Source of the DNA: Candidatus Nitrosymbiomonas sp.
GTDB lineage: Bacteria > Sysuimicrobiota > Sysuimicrobiia > Sysuimicrobiales > Humicultoraceae
Reading direction: 5' to 3'
NCBI GenBank assembly: GCA_020724185.1
Contig: DYHL01000022.1
Coordinates: 1-17,415, forward strand
Length of the DNA: 17,415 nt
Each line of letters starts with the position of its first letter. The stretch's first letter is position 1. This document shows, piece by piece, positions 7,191 to 15,349 of the stretch. The position numbers and the translations under genes were made by a program. The notes under the pieces are model-generated. The model was not told the DNA's origin. It did no database searches and saw only the letters and a list, made by a program, of their open reading frames with translations.

Positions 7191-8549
7191 TCAACTGCTG
7201 GCCGCGGCGCTCGCCTGCTTCCACTGCGTGCGCATGAAGGCCGGAATGCCCGCGGACTCGCGCGGCCCCACCAGGATCTGCCAGCCACACAGCTCCTCCA
7301 GCTTGCCGCTGAGGGCAGCGATCCCGCCGGGAATCACTATGCGACGGTGACCCACCCGCTCGGCGACCTGCGACTCCCCGATCGCCTTGGCAATGGATTC
7401 CGCGTTGAACTTGTCCGCGGCCCAGGCGGTCATCACGGACATGCCTTCGGTGTTCACCACGACCACCCAGGCCGGGGTGCGACTGGCCTCGGTATCGGCT
7501 TCCACGGTGAAGTAGGTCAGCGAGAAGTTAGTGGTCACCAGCACCGGCGAGGTCTCGTCAGGCGCCCCGACCGTGTGGATCCCGGCCTCTACCTGGATCG
7601 GCTTCTGTGGATCGGTGTAGATGTTCTGGCGGGCGGTAACCAGCGCCAGCGCCTGCCAGGGCTCCAATTCGTCGGTCACCACCAGCGCCGCGTACTTGCA
7701 GACGTACGCGGCCGCCTGCGCCACCTGATCCAGCGGCTCGCCAGCAGTGGCGAACGCCATCGCCGGATATCCCAGTGGCCGGAAGGTCTTGCGCAGCGCC
7801 AGGCGCCGGATCTGCGTCAGGTCCTGCAGCGTTGCAGCCGGTGTCCTCGCGCCGCTGTCAACGACCAGGTCGGTGACGCCGGAGGCGGCGATGCGCGCCG
7901 TCAGGTCGGCCAGCTCGTCGAGGTTCTTCCCCCGCACCGCGAGCGGGCAGCCGCAGCCCTTGGCGAGCTGCGCCATCGCCTCCCAGTTCTCTGCGGTCGC
8001 GGCGTAGAGCAGAGGGCGGTGCTGCTTCACGGCCGACGCAGCCGCGCTCAAGGCGTCGGTCGAAGAACCCATGAGGACCAGCGCAAGGCCCATCTCGGCC
8101 GCCAACGCCGCTGCGGATGCGAATCGCTCGGGCTCCCCGGTGGCGTCCTCGATCGCCACCAGCTCGACGCGCACGTACTGACCGACGCGATCGAACTGGA
8201 GCGCCTTGACCCGCTCGAAGGCAGCGCGCAACTCCTCCGGAGAGCGGTCGGTCCGGATCCGCACGGCGATGGCCGTCGGATGGTAGAAAGTCTCCTCGTG
8301 CCGGAACAGCACCGTCTCCTTCCCCATGACGATGCACTGCTCCGTGGGACCAACGCTGACCAGTCGGATGGGCGGCGCCGCCGCGCCTGCCAGCGTGGCC
8401 TTGGCGTCGTCGCTGGCGTACGGGCAGGCGTCAATGGCCACCTTCTTGGTGGCGAGCTGCATGGCGAATGCCAGGCAGGTGGGAAACGCGCACTCCCCGC
8501 AGTTCGTCTTGGGCAGGATCTTGTATATGTCAAGCGCAGTTAGCGGCAT
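7191..8549 (-). CDS. acsC: AcsC (CdhE-type), corrinoid/iron-sulfur protein large subunit
   Basis: The 452-residue gamma subunit carries both the corrinoid and a low-potential [4Fe-4S] cluster and shuttles the methyl group between AcsE and AcsB. The N-terminal cluster ligands are C17, C20, C25 and C42 in the CGECAFPTC...CP pattern, the expected positions for this family. The middle is a TIM barrel (about 65-310). The C-terminal region, with VTTNFSLTYFTVEAD and VVVNTEGMSVMTAW followed by a GGIAALSGKLEE stretch, corresponds to the corrinoid-binding domain. Length is typical. The start lies 14 bases after the acsB stop behind a GGGGGATGAGAG leader. The only mild oddity is Ala instead of the common Gly or Val after C20. 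Confidence 0.95.
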   Translation of the reverse strand: MPLTALDIYKILPKTNCGECAFPTCLAFAMQLATKKVAIDACPYASDDAKATLAGAAAPPIRLVSVGPTEQCIVMGKETVLFRHEETFYHPTAIAVRIRTDRSPEELRAAFERVKALQFDRVGQYVRVELVAIEDATGEPERFASAAALAAEMGLALVLMGSSTDALSAAASAVKQHRPLLYAATAENWEAMAQLAKGCGCPLAVRGKNLDELADLTARIAASGVTDLVVDSGARTPAATLQDLTQIRRLALRKTFRPLGYPAMAFATAGEPLDQVAQAAAYVCKYAALVVTDELEPWQALALVTARQNIYTDPQKPIQVEAGIHTVGAPDETSPVLVTTNFSLTYFTVEADTEASRTPAWVVVVNTEGMSVMTAWAADKFNAESIAKAIGESQVAERVGHRRIVIPGGIAALSGKLEELCGWQILVGPRESAGIPAFMRTQWKQASAAASS

Positions 8550-8563
8550 GATCTCTCATCCCC

Positions 8564-10750
8564 CTAGAGCAATGCCGGCATCCGGAGCGCCGGGTGCCCT
8601 ACTCGCTCCAAATGCGCCAGGAGTTCTTCCACGGTCGTGGCCACGGTCTCGTCGGCGATCTTGTCCACAAAACCTTCGTCGCCGATGTCCTTGGCCCGGA
8701 TATCGAGCTTCTCGCGAAGGGCGTCCTTCAACTCCTTGGGCATCCACACCAGGCGTTGCAGCCCGCCGTCGGCCGGGATGAACTTGCGGCTGGCCATGTA
8801 CAGGCGCCCAACCCCCAGGAAGCCGGGCGTCTGGATGCCGCCTCCCACCAGGCCGGCCAGCGTGCTGAAGGTCATGCCCAGCGGGGTCATCCCGCTGAAC
8901 TCCCGGTTGACGATGATGACACCGTTTGCCTCGGGCACCAGACCCATGATGCACTCAAAACACCCGCACGACGTCATCGGCGAGTGAATCATCGAGTAGA
9001 GACTCACCTGGTCGACGGTCTTGTTGGTCTTGTTATAGACGAAGGCGTTGATGCCCTCGTACATTCCAAGGTTGGCGTCCAGGCACGCGCCCTTCTCGAT
9101 CGGCTGGTTGGGACCCGCGGAGTTGATCTCGTAGCTGGCCTTGCCGTCGAGCCAGTTGTAGGCGCCGCACAGCCCCAACCGCTCGGGCGAGATGACGCAG
9201 ACGTGGTTGGGCGCGTAGGACTGGCACAGGGTGCAGGAGTAGAAGACATCCACCGTCTCATCGGTCATGCCGGCGACGCGCGCGTCGCGCTCGTCCCAGA
9301 CCTTGCGGGCCTCCTCGATGATGCGCAGGATCTGGTCGGGCTCCGAGTAGATGGTGACCGCGACCTTGTCCACCAGCGCCGGAAACTCCTCCAGGTACTT
9401 GGCATGGAGTATCTCGCCGAAGTGCCGGAGCCGGAACCCGGCGGCCACCGCATCCTTGCTGACCCTGATCCAGGGCATGTCGCGCTGGCCGATGTGCATC
9501 ACGCCCATGGCGCCGTTGATGAGCCGGTGAATCTGCCGTTCCAGGATCGGCTCGAAGTCCTTCTGGAGCTTGCGGCCGGCGACGTCAATCAGGATGCCGA
9601 GCGGCATCACTCCGCCGGGCTCGACGGTGTCCATGTCGGGTCCGACTACTTCGATCCGCCCGTCCTCGACCTCGTGCAACTCCCGCCCGCGCAGGAACTC
9701 AAAAGCGGGCGAGACCTGGCGGCCGAACTCCACGTGGAGCTGCTCCTTGCGCACGCGTTCGCCCTCGAACGCCGCGCTGTAGGAAACCGGGATCGGGATC
9801 TTCGTGATCTTGAGCTTAAGCCCACGCACCTCCACCGCCTTGGCTACCATGCGATCGTGCGGGACGTTGCTCACCACGTGCTCGTAGGTGCAGATGCCGG
9901 TGGGGAGGATCTGGGGGATGTCGGTGTCCGCGATGACGGGAAAACCGAAGTTGATGGCGCCCGCGGCAGTGGCGTACTTCTCGTCGTCAACCTCACCCAG
10001 GGCGAGTACAAAGGCAAACACCCGCTCCTTGTTGTAGAGCAGGATCTGCCTCCCGCGGGCCAGGTCGCCTGGGGCGATGCCGCCGAACGTCATGGCTGCA
10101 CGGGCCGCGAAGTTCAAAGCGAGGACGGCCGCGCTGGTGTCCTTACCGTAGGGCACCAGGTAGGTGTCCCAGCTCATCTCGACGCCGGCCTCGGCCAACT
10201 GCTCGGCCATGCTGCGCCCGTTGGTGCTGCTGGCCAGGAAGACCAGGATGTTGCGCTCCTGCAACTCGCGGGCCAGCTTGACCGCGGCCTCGGTGGTCGG
10301 CATGGCGCCAACGCACGCGGCGAATCCGGGCATCCGGCCGTCCACCAGCTTGATACCCTGGGTGCGCAGGATCGCGTCGTCGGTGAACCCTAGGTAGATG
10401 CCGTTGTGCGGGGCGCCGTTGGCGTAACGCAGGGCTTCGATGATCTCCTGGGCCATCAGGGTCGCGGTTCCGGCATCCAGGGCAGCGCCCAGGTAGGGCA
10501 GCCACATCCGGTCCGTGGGAACCGGCGGTAGCAGGTTGCGCGCGATCCGTAGCGGCTCCCATGCCTCCTCCAACGTCTTCACCTTGATCCCGGTCAGGGC
10601 CAGGATCAGGGGCAGGTTGAAGGCGGTGTTGGGAAACTCCAGGCGATGGCCGGCGCCCTTGGACTCGACGGCCTCCACGAGTTTGGCCTCGGCCTCGGCC
10701 ACGTACTTGTGCGCTCCCTTGATCGCGGCGGTGGCGATGATGCGCGACAT
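8564..10750 (-). CDS. acsB: AcsB, acetyl-CoA synthase (CODH/ACS alpha subunit)
   Basis: At 728 residues this is a full-length bacterial ACS, including the N-terminal CODH-binding domain absent from archaeal CdhC. It condenses a methyl group, CO and CoA to acetyl-CoA at the nickel-iron A-cluster. The [4Fe-4S] ligands C506, C509, C518 and C528 (CTLCQSYAPNHVC...LC) and the Ni-binding C595-G596-C597 lie at the residue numbers I recall for the Moorella enzyme. An AGGAGGGG Shine-Dalgarno precedes the ATG. The gene follows cooS after 57 bases, the widest gap in the operon. All key residues are present, so the enzyme is probably active. The sequence does not say whether it runs toward acetyl-CoA synthesis or cleavage. 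Confidence 0.97.
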   Translation of the reverse strand: MSRIIATAAIKGAHKYVAEAEAKLVEAVESKGAGHRLEFPNTAFNLPLILALTGIKVKTLEEAWEPLRIARNLLPPVPTDRMWLPYLGAALDAGTATLMAQEIIEALRYANGAPHNGIYLGFTDDAILRTQGIKLVDGRMPGFAACVGAMPTTEAAVKLARELQERNILVFLASSTNGRSMAEQLAEAGVEMSWDTYLVPYGKDTSAAVLALNFAARAAMTFGGIAPGDLARGRQILLYNKERVFAFVLALGEVDDEKYATAAGAINFGFPVIADTDIPQILPTGICTYEHVVSNVPHDRMVAKAVEVRGLKLKITKIPIPVSYSAAFEGERVRKEQLHVEFGRQVSPAFEFLRGRELHEVEDGRIEVVGPDMDTVEPGGVMPLGILIDVAGRKLQKDFEPILERQIHRLINGAMGVMHIGQRDMPWIRVSKDAVAAGFRLRHFGEILHAKYLEEFPALVDKVAVTIYSEPDQILRIIEEARKVWDERDARVAGMTDETVDVFYSCTLCQSYAPNHVCVISPERLGLCGAYNWLDGKASYEINSAGPNQPIEKGACLDANLGMYEGINAFVYNKTNKTVDQVSLYSMIHSPMTSCGCFECIMGLVPEANGVIIVNREFSGMTPLGMTFSTLAGLVGGGIQTPGFLGVGRLYMASRKFIPADGGLQRLVWMPKELKDALREKLDIRAKDIGDEGFVDKIADETVATTVEELLAHLERVGHPALRMPALL

Positions 10751-10775
10751 AGATTCTTCCCCTCCTACCTATGTT

Positions 10776-10812
10776 TGGACCGGCGGTCCAGCCTCACCGT
10801 AACGGGGTTACG
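10776..10812 (-). other. Pair of small hairpins in the cooS-acsB spacer
   Basis: On the transcribed minus strand, CGTAAC/GTTACG with a CCC loop (10812-10798) includes the cooS stop codon. TGGACC/GGTCCA with a GCC loop (10790-10776) follows 7 bases later and is about 25 bases before the acsB start. There is no T-tract. This is the only intergenic space of notable size in the operon and could tune the cooS to acsB message ratio. Confidence 0.4.
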
Positions 10813-12742
10813 CCCCGACCGGAACGACCTCGTACATCATCGGCCGCAGCTTCAGGGCCTCGCGCTTCTTGTTCAGGTGGGCCACGATGAGCCGCGCTCC
10901 CTTGACCGGATCGGACTCAAACGCGAACCGGCCGCCGGTTACTCCCTCGATTTCCCCGGTGACGAAGCGGGTGACCGCGTCGCTTCCCAGGATGTTCAGC
11001 GACGAGCCCAGCACCGTGAGGATGCCGGAGGCGACGGCGTAGAACCCGATCGTGATCGCCTTCTCCGACCACCAGCCAGGCGCAGCCGCGGCCACGGGCA
11101 GCTCGGAGAAGTCGCGGCCGATCCCGCCCTCCTTGACCATCTCGATGCAGGCGGTGAGGATCCGGCTGTTGTCCACGCAGGACCCCGCGTGTAGAGCCGG
11201 CGGGATTCCCACGGTCTCGCAGATCTCCTGCAACCCCTTGCCCGCGTACTTGAAGGCGGCCTCTGGCTGCAGGAGCCCGACCTTGCCGCAGGCGATGGCA
11301 GAGCACCCGGTCTGCACCACCAGGACGTCGTGCCGCAGCAGCTCTGTAACCAGGTCGAGATGGCACTGGTCCTGGATATGCTTCGGGCTGTCACAACCGA
11401 CCACCCCCACGACGCCCCGGATCCGGCCGGAGATGATCGCGTCGTTCAGGGGACGCCAGCCGCCCCGGAAGGTGCCTCCCAGCATGTAGGTGATAGACTC
11501 CGTGGTGAACCCGGCCACCACGTCCATCTTGTGGTCGGGGATGACCACCCGGGACCGATCCCTGCGCGCGAAATTCTCCACCGCCCGGCCGACGATCTCG
11601 CGCGCTGAAGCCGCGGCCCGATCCTCGTGGAACGGCATGTGCCTGGTGCCCGGAATGCGGGCCTTTTCCGAGGTTGCGATGATCTCTGAGTGGAAGCAAG
11701 AGGCCGCCTCGACCAGCCCGGGCATGATGCACTGGACGTCCACCAGGAACGCGTCCACGGCCCCGGTGATCATCGCCAGCTCCTGCTGCAGGAAGTTGCC
11801 GGCTATCGGGACGCCGCGGCGCATCAGTACTTCGTTAGCCGTGCAGCATATCCCGGCCACGTTGATCCCCGACGCGCCCAACTCCTTGGCCCGCTCTAGC
11901 AGCGCAGGGTCGGCGGCGGCATCCACGATGGCTTCTGCCAGCATCGGCTCGTGACCGTGCACCAGGACGTTCACCTGGTCGGCCCGCAGCACGCCCAGGT
12001 TCACCTGGGCCCGGACCGGTGTGGGAGTTCCGAAGAGAACGTCTTGGAGGTCGGTGGCGACCATCGAGCCTCCCCACCCGTCTGCCAGCGCGCTGCGGAT
12101 CCCACCCATGATGAGACTCTGGTAGTCGGTATCCACGCCCATGTTGGTGCGGTGCATGACGTCCACGATCTCACGGTCCACTCCCCGCGGGACCACCCCG
12201 AGCTTGCGCCAGATCTCCTGCTGCTTAGCCGGCGCGCGGTGGACGAAGGCCAACTCGCCGTCCTGCTGGCCGAACTGCGCGAGACAGACCTGGGCCACCT
12301 CCTCGGCGATCTCGGCCGCGCTGCGGCCGACCAGGGCGACCCCGAGTTCAACGGCCAGCGCGCGCAGCTTGCCCTCACCCTTGATGCTGTACCCCGGCGC
12401 CTGCCCGCGGGCGGTCATCAGCAGCAGCTGGGCCACCGACCGTCCGTGGTCGGAGTGGGCAGCCGATCCGGCGGCCATGTCGCGGGCCAGCCTGCGCGCG
12501 GCGACGGTATCTATGTTTGCTCCGCAGACGCCTATCTGGGGCCGCTTGCTGCCGGGCAGCCCAAGGTTGCACGGCCCAAGATGGCAGATGGTGCAGCAGA
12601 TCCCCAACTCGCCCACGCGACACTGGGAGCCCAGAGCCGCGTAGCGATCCCAGATCGTGGCGATGCCCTCGGTCTTGGCGCGCTCGCGCATCTCCACGCT
12701 GGCAGGATCCGTCCGGTCCCGCTGCTGGACAGTATCACTCAT
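10808..12742 (-). CDS. cooS/acsA: Anaerobic nickel-iron CO dehydrogenase catalytic subunit (CooS/AcsA)
   Basis: The 644-residue enzyme interconverts CO2 and CO and feeds CO to AcsB through an internal tunnel. N-terminal cysteines C41 and C49 match the D-cluster ligands. C50, C53, C58 and C73 (CCTICHLGPC...C) match the B-cluster. The C-cluster ligands are all visible: H264 in VHGHEP, C300 in GICCTANE, C338 in VQCIMPG, C450 in VVGCDSPKH, C480 in TGCSAIACGK and C522 in HAGSCVDNSR. The ATG is preceded by GGGGGAGG and overlaps the end of cooC by 8 bases, so the two are translationally coupled. Position directly upstream of acsB marks it as the ACS partner rather than a stand-alone CO-oxidising CODH. 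No hydrogenase or CooF-type ferredoxin gene is adjacent. Confidence 0.97.
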   Translation of the reverse strand: MSDTVQQRDRTDPASVEMRERAKTEGIATIWDRYAALGSQCRVGELGICCTICHLGPCNLGLPGSKRPQIGVCGANIDTVAARRLARDMAAGSAAHSDHGRSVAQLLLMTARGQAPGYSIKGEGKLRALAVELGVALVGRSAAEIAEEVAQVCLAQFGQQDGELAFVHRAPAKQQEIWRKLGVVPRGVDREIVDVMHRTNMGVDTDYQSLIMGGIRSALADGWGGSMVATDLQDVLFGTPTPVRAQVNLGVLRADQVNVLVHGHEPMLAEAIVDAAADPALLERAKELGASGINVAGICCTANEVLMRRGVPIAGNFLQQELAMITGAVDAFLVDVQCIMPGLVEAASCFHSEIIATSEKARIPGTRHMPFHEDRAAASAREIVGRAVENFARRDRSRVVIPDHKMDVVAGFTTESITYMLGGTFRGGWRPLNDAIISGRIRGVVGVVGCDSPKHIQDQCHLDLVTELLRHDVLVVQTGCSAIACGKVGLLQPEAAFKYAGKGLQEICETVGIPPALHAGSCVDNSRILTACIEMVKEGGIGRDFSELPVAAAAPGWWSEKAITIGFYAVASGILTVLGSSLNILGSDAVTRFVTGEIEGVTGGRFAFESDPVKGARLIVAHLNKKREALKLRPMMYEVVPVGA

Positions 12743-13538
12743 TCCCTGACCTCCCCCGAAATCTGGTTTCCAGTGCGTCTGTCAGTCGAGCCACGGCGCC
12801 GGAGGCGGCGGCATCAACAGCTGCTGCCTGCCTTCCCGTACGTTCGGCTTCGATGAGAGCTTCGCTGTAGGGAATCGCCCCGATCAGTTCGAGGCCGTCC
12901 AGGTGGGCAGCCATGTAGGCCTCGTCGGCGGAACCCCGGACCCGGTTGCCCACTCCCAGCACCTGAGCGATCCCGATCTCCGCGGCCAGGCGCCTGATGC
13001 GGCCCGCGGTCTCCAGACTCGCCCGGCTGGGGTCCACCACAACCAGCAGGGCATCGGCCGCGTGCGCGCTGCGCCGGCCCAGGTGCTCCAGGCCGGCCTC
13101 AAGGTCAACGAGGAGGGCCTGGTCGCGCTCCAGGGCCAAGAACTCGATCACGCGGCGCAGCAACACGCTCTGGGGACAGGCGCACCCGGCGCCGCCCCGG
13201 GTGATGGCGCCGGCCACGACAAGCCGGATGCCACGGTGCACAACGGCGACCCGCTCCACGAGATCGTCCACCCGCGGGTTCAACCGCACGAGGCCATCGG
13301 TGCCGCCGACCCGCTGCTCGATCTCCTCCCGCAGCTCCAGCAGGGGCGTGATCGGCTGGGAGGGAAGCCCCAGGGCTGCCGCCAGGGTGGGGTTCGGGTC
13401 GGCGTCAATGGCGGTCACGCGGTAACCGCGATCCACCAGAGAGGTGGCCAGCAGGGCTGTCAGGGTCGTCTTGCCAACCCCGCCCTTTCCAGAGATCGCC
13501 AGCTTCATGGGTGCAGTAGGCGCCATCTTCTCCTGCAT
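12735..13538 (-). CDS. cooC: CooC, CODH nickel-insertion ATPase, first copy
   Basis: This MinD-like ATPase of 267 residues (from the ATG at 13538) has Walker A GKGGVGKTT at about 17-25, AIDADPNPT near 43-51, and a Cys-Ala-Cys pair at about 119-121 within GGAGCACPQSVLLR, the CooC metal-binding signature. It is expected to deliver nickel to the C-cluster of the CODH encoded next. Its last 8 bases overlap cooS. Starts at 13538 (AAGGA upstream), 13526 (AGGAG upstream) and 13508 are all possible. The open frame extends to 13649, but that stretch lacks family similarity and a Shine-Dalgarno and overlaps the promoter region, so it was not used. It is the first gene of the minus-strand operon. Confidence 0.9.
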   Translation of the reverse strand: MQEKMAPTAPMKLAISGKGGVGKTTLTALLATSLVDRGYRVTAIDADPNPTLAAALGLPSQPITPLLELREEIEQRVGGTDGLVRLNPRVDDLVERVAVVHRGIRLVVAGAITRGGAGCACPQSVLLRRVIEFLALERDQALLVDLEAGLEHLGRRSAHAADALLVVVDPSRASLETAGRIRRLAAEIGIAQVLGVGNRVRGSADEAYMAAHLDGLELIGAIPYSEALIEAERTGRQAAAVDAAASGAVARLTDALETRFRGRSGNE

Positions 13539-13743
13539 TATCCTTGAACCCCCCACCGGGGAGGCATCGGGTGTGGAGTGGATTCTTGCAACGGCATGCC
13601 GGTACCGCGTCCCAGGCGTGGCCGGAGGGCACGCCTCCCGGTCTCGCATATCAGGGGAACACCGTATTGCACCCGGGCATCTAGTCGAATAGACTCGTCA
13701 GCGAGTTCATATGCCACATGGGTACTTGAATGGGGGGGTTCTA
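13539..13743. promoter_or_regulatory. Divergent intergenic region between the CODH/ACS operon and the cytochrome genes
   Basis: This 205-base region must hold the promoters of both units. Toward the cytochromes there is a reasonable sigma-70-like pair (annotated separately). Toward cooC only weak candidates are seen, for example TTCGAC at 13689-13684 and TACGGT at 13666-13661 with a 17-base spacer, which would overlap the forward promoter. Two abutting perfect palindromes occur, CGGCATGCCG (13592-13601) and CGGTACCG (13600-13607). There is also a GGAGG/CCTCC hairpin at 13624-13638. Any of these could be an operator, but none matches a regulator site I know. Confidence 0.5.
13667..13695 (+). 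promoter_or_regulatory. Candidate sigma-70-like promoter for the cytochrome cluster
   Basis: TTGCAC at 13667-13672 and TAGACT at 13690-13695 are separated by exactly 17 bases. Three of six -35 positions and four of six -10 positions match the housekeeping consensus. It lies about 50 bases before the GTG start of the first cytochrome gene. It is supported by spacing and position only. Confidence 0.35.
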
Positions 13744-14106
13744 GTGCGAGCGAGAAGAGGAGTGCTCTGGGTCGGCCTGGCCATAGCGCTGGTTGTGGGG
13801 ATGACCGTTTGGGCAAGCGCCAAGGCACCTGACACCGCAATGTTCAAGCAGCTCTACGCTCCCAAGGAGGGCACCGACCTGGCCAAGGCCCTGCCGTGCC
13901 TGGTCTGCCACGCCAAGATGCCGCCGACTAAGACCGACCTCAACCCCTACGGCGCTGACATGTCCAAGGCCGCCGCCGGCAAGGCCGTGGACGAGAAGAC
14001 CATGCGCGCCATCGAGAAACTCGACTCGGACAAAGACGGGGCGAGCAACATCGTCGAGATCAAAGCAGGCACGCATCCGGGCGACCCGAAGTCCAAGCCC
14101 AAATAG
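13744..14106 (+). CDS. Secreted monoheme c-type cytochrome with calcium-loop-like motif, copy 1
   Basis: The 120-residue protein starts with a signal peptide or anchor (VRARRG, then a hydrophobic run ending near SAKA, residues 1-28). It has one heme-binding CLVCH at residues 52-56 (13897-13911), a conserved KMPPTKTDLNPYG segment, and a C-terminal DSDKDGASN loop resembling EF-hand or thrombospondin type-3 calcium sites, ending in GTHPGDPKSKPK. The GTG at 13744 was chosen over an ATG at 13711 because a G7 tract provides a Shine-Dalgarno. It also aligns exactly with the ATG start of the paralog at 15826. Role is inferred as periplasmic one-electron carrier; the calcium loop is a visual match only. 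It is the first gene of the plus-strand cluster, 205 bases from cooC. Confidence 0.8.
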   Translation: MRARRGVLWVGLAIALVVGMTVWASAKAPDTAMFKQLYAPKEGTDLAKALPCLVCHAKMPPTKTDLNPYGADMSKAAAGKAVDEKTMRAIEKLDSDKDGASNIVEIKAGTHPGDPKSKPK

Positions 14107-14128
14107 CGGCCTCGGCGGCTGCGCACGG

Positions 14129-14145
14129 CCTGCCGGCTCGGCAGG
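14129..14145 (+). other. Intergenic hairpin after the first monoheme cytochrome gene
   Basis: CCTGCCG and CGGCAGG form a perfect 7-bp stem with a GCT loop, 22 bases after the stop codon. No run of T follows, so it is not a typical intrinsic terminator. It may stabilise or process the upstream message or act as a weak attenuator. Confidence 0.4.
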
Positions 14146-14203
14146 AATCTGCCGGTGGACGTCGTAGCATACCTGCCAAGCGTTGACGCCCGTTCCGCGG
14201 AGG

Positions 14204-15331
14204 ATGATCGACTATGGGATTCTTGCGCTCTGCATACGGTCGCACCTCGATCCTGGTGTCCCTGGCGCCGGGGTCCTGTTCCTGGGCCTGCTGCTCGTGG
14301 CCAAACCGCAACCCCCTGCGGAGGCGCAGCGCGTACCGGGCTATTTCGGCACCGGCTACGTGGGATCTGAGACTTGCGGTGCCTGCCACCAAGGGATCTA
14401 CGACACGTTCCGTACAACCGGCCACCCGGCCAAGCTGCGGCCCGCAGCCGAGGCGCGTGCCGCAGGCATACCCAAGCCCGACTACGTCTCGTGGGACCAG
14501 ATCCGCTACGTAATCGGTGGCTTCCGCTGGAAGGCCCGCTATGTGGACCAGGAGGGCTACATAATCACGGGCAGCCCGGACGGCAAGATCAGCGGCCGCA
14601 ACCAGTTCAACCTCGAGACCCAGGCCTGGGTGAACTATAACGCCGGCCAGAAGATGCGCTACGACTGCGGTGAGTGCCACACCACTGGATACAGCCCAAT
14701 CGGGAACCAGTTCCGCAAGCCAGGCTTCGTCGGCACCTGGGCGCTGGACGGGATCCAGTGCGAGGCCTGCCACGGGCGCGGCCAGGTCCATGCGAAGGCC
14801 CCGAGCAAGGCCAACATCCAGACCGATCGCAGCGCGGCCCTGTGCGGGACCTGCCACCGCCGCGGCACCGACATGGGCGTGATCCCGGCCGCCGGGGGCT
14901 TTGTGGAGCACCGTGAGCAGTACCAGGAGTTCCTGGCCAGCCCGCACAAGGCGCTGAGTTGCGTCACCTGCCACGATCCGCACCGACGGGCCCGTGAGGT
15001 GAAGGCCACGGGCGCCTGTGGGACATGTCACGCCGGCCCCGCCGCCGCTTTCCGGGGGAGCCGCCATCAGCGCGCGGGGCTGACGTGCACGGCCTGCCAC
15101 ATGCCCAACACCGGACGAAACGCCGTCGTCCGCAGCAAGTACGAGGCCGATGACCCCTCCCACCTCTTCAAGGTCAACCTGGACCCGGCGGCCCGCATGT
15201 TCACCGACGACGGCCGCTTCGTCCGGGAGGGTTCGGTCACGCTGGACTTCGCCTGCCTGCGCTGCCACGCCGATCGCACCCAGGCCTGGGCCGCGGGCGT
15301 AGCTCGGGGTATCCACCGGCTGGGCAAGTAG
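14204..15331 (+). CDS. Octaheme c-type cytochrome, c554-like; N-terminus probably frameshifted
   Basis: Eight CXXCH motifs are present: CGACH (14375), CGECH (14666), CEACH (14759), CGTCH (14843), CVTCH (14960), CGTCH (15017), CTACH (15086) and CLRCH (15254). The first lies in YVGSETCGACHQGIYD, and YVIGGFRWKARY, CGECHTTGY and CEACHGRGQVH follow; these are typical of cytochrome c554-like multiheme proteins. It should be exported and could act as an electron-transfer conduit or as a multiheme reductase; substrate is unknown. In the open frame the ATG at 14204 touches GGAGG with no spacing and gives an atypical leader. An ATG at 14214 is well spaced and begins MGFLRSAYGRTSILVS, a good signal-peptide start, but in a frame offset by one base. 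A single-base deletion between about 14245 and 14275 would explain this. Confidence 0.85.
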   Translation: MIDYGILALCIRSHLDPGVPGAGVLFLGLLLVAKPQPPAEAQRVPGYFGTGYVGSETCGACHQGIYDTFRTTGHPAKLRPAAEARAAGIPKPDYVSWDQIRYVIGGFRWKARYVDQEGYIITGSPDGKISGRNQFNLETQAWVNYNAGQKMRYDCGECHTTGYSPIGNQFRKPGFVGTWALDGIQCEACHGRGQVHAKAPSKANIQTDRSAALCGTCHRRGTDMGVIPAAGGFVEHREQYQEFLASPHKALSCVTCHDPHRRAREVKATGACGTCHAGPAAAFRGSRHQRAGLTCTACHMPNTGRNAVVRSKYEADDPSHLFKVNLDPAARMFTDDGRFVREGSVTLDFACLRCHADRTQAWAAGVARGIHRLGK

Positions 15332-15349
15332 CCCGCCGTACCGAAATTC

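Noticed and set aside
6438..8543. Very long plus-strand open frame (701 codons) opposite acsV and acsC
   Set aside because: It is antisense to two firmly identified genes, has low-complexity Arg/Gly/His-rich composition typical of a GC-rich shadow frame, and shows no recognisable motif.
8594..10393. 599-codon plus-strand open frame opposite acsB
   Set aside because: It mirrors the codon structure of acsB, whose metal ligands are all intact; composition is that of a shadow frame.
13539..13649. Possible 37-residue N-terminal extension of cooC
   Set aside because: No Shine-Dalgarno at 13649, the extra residues resemble no CooC, and the stretch overlaps the divergent regulatory region.
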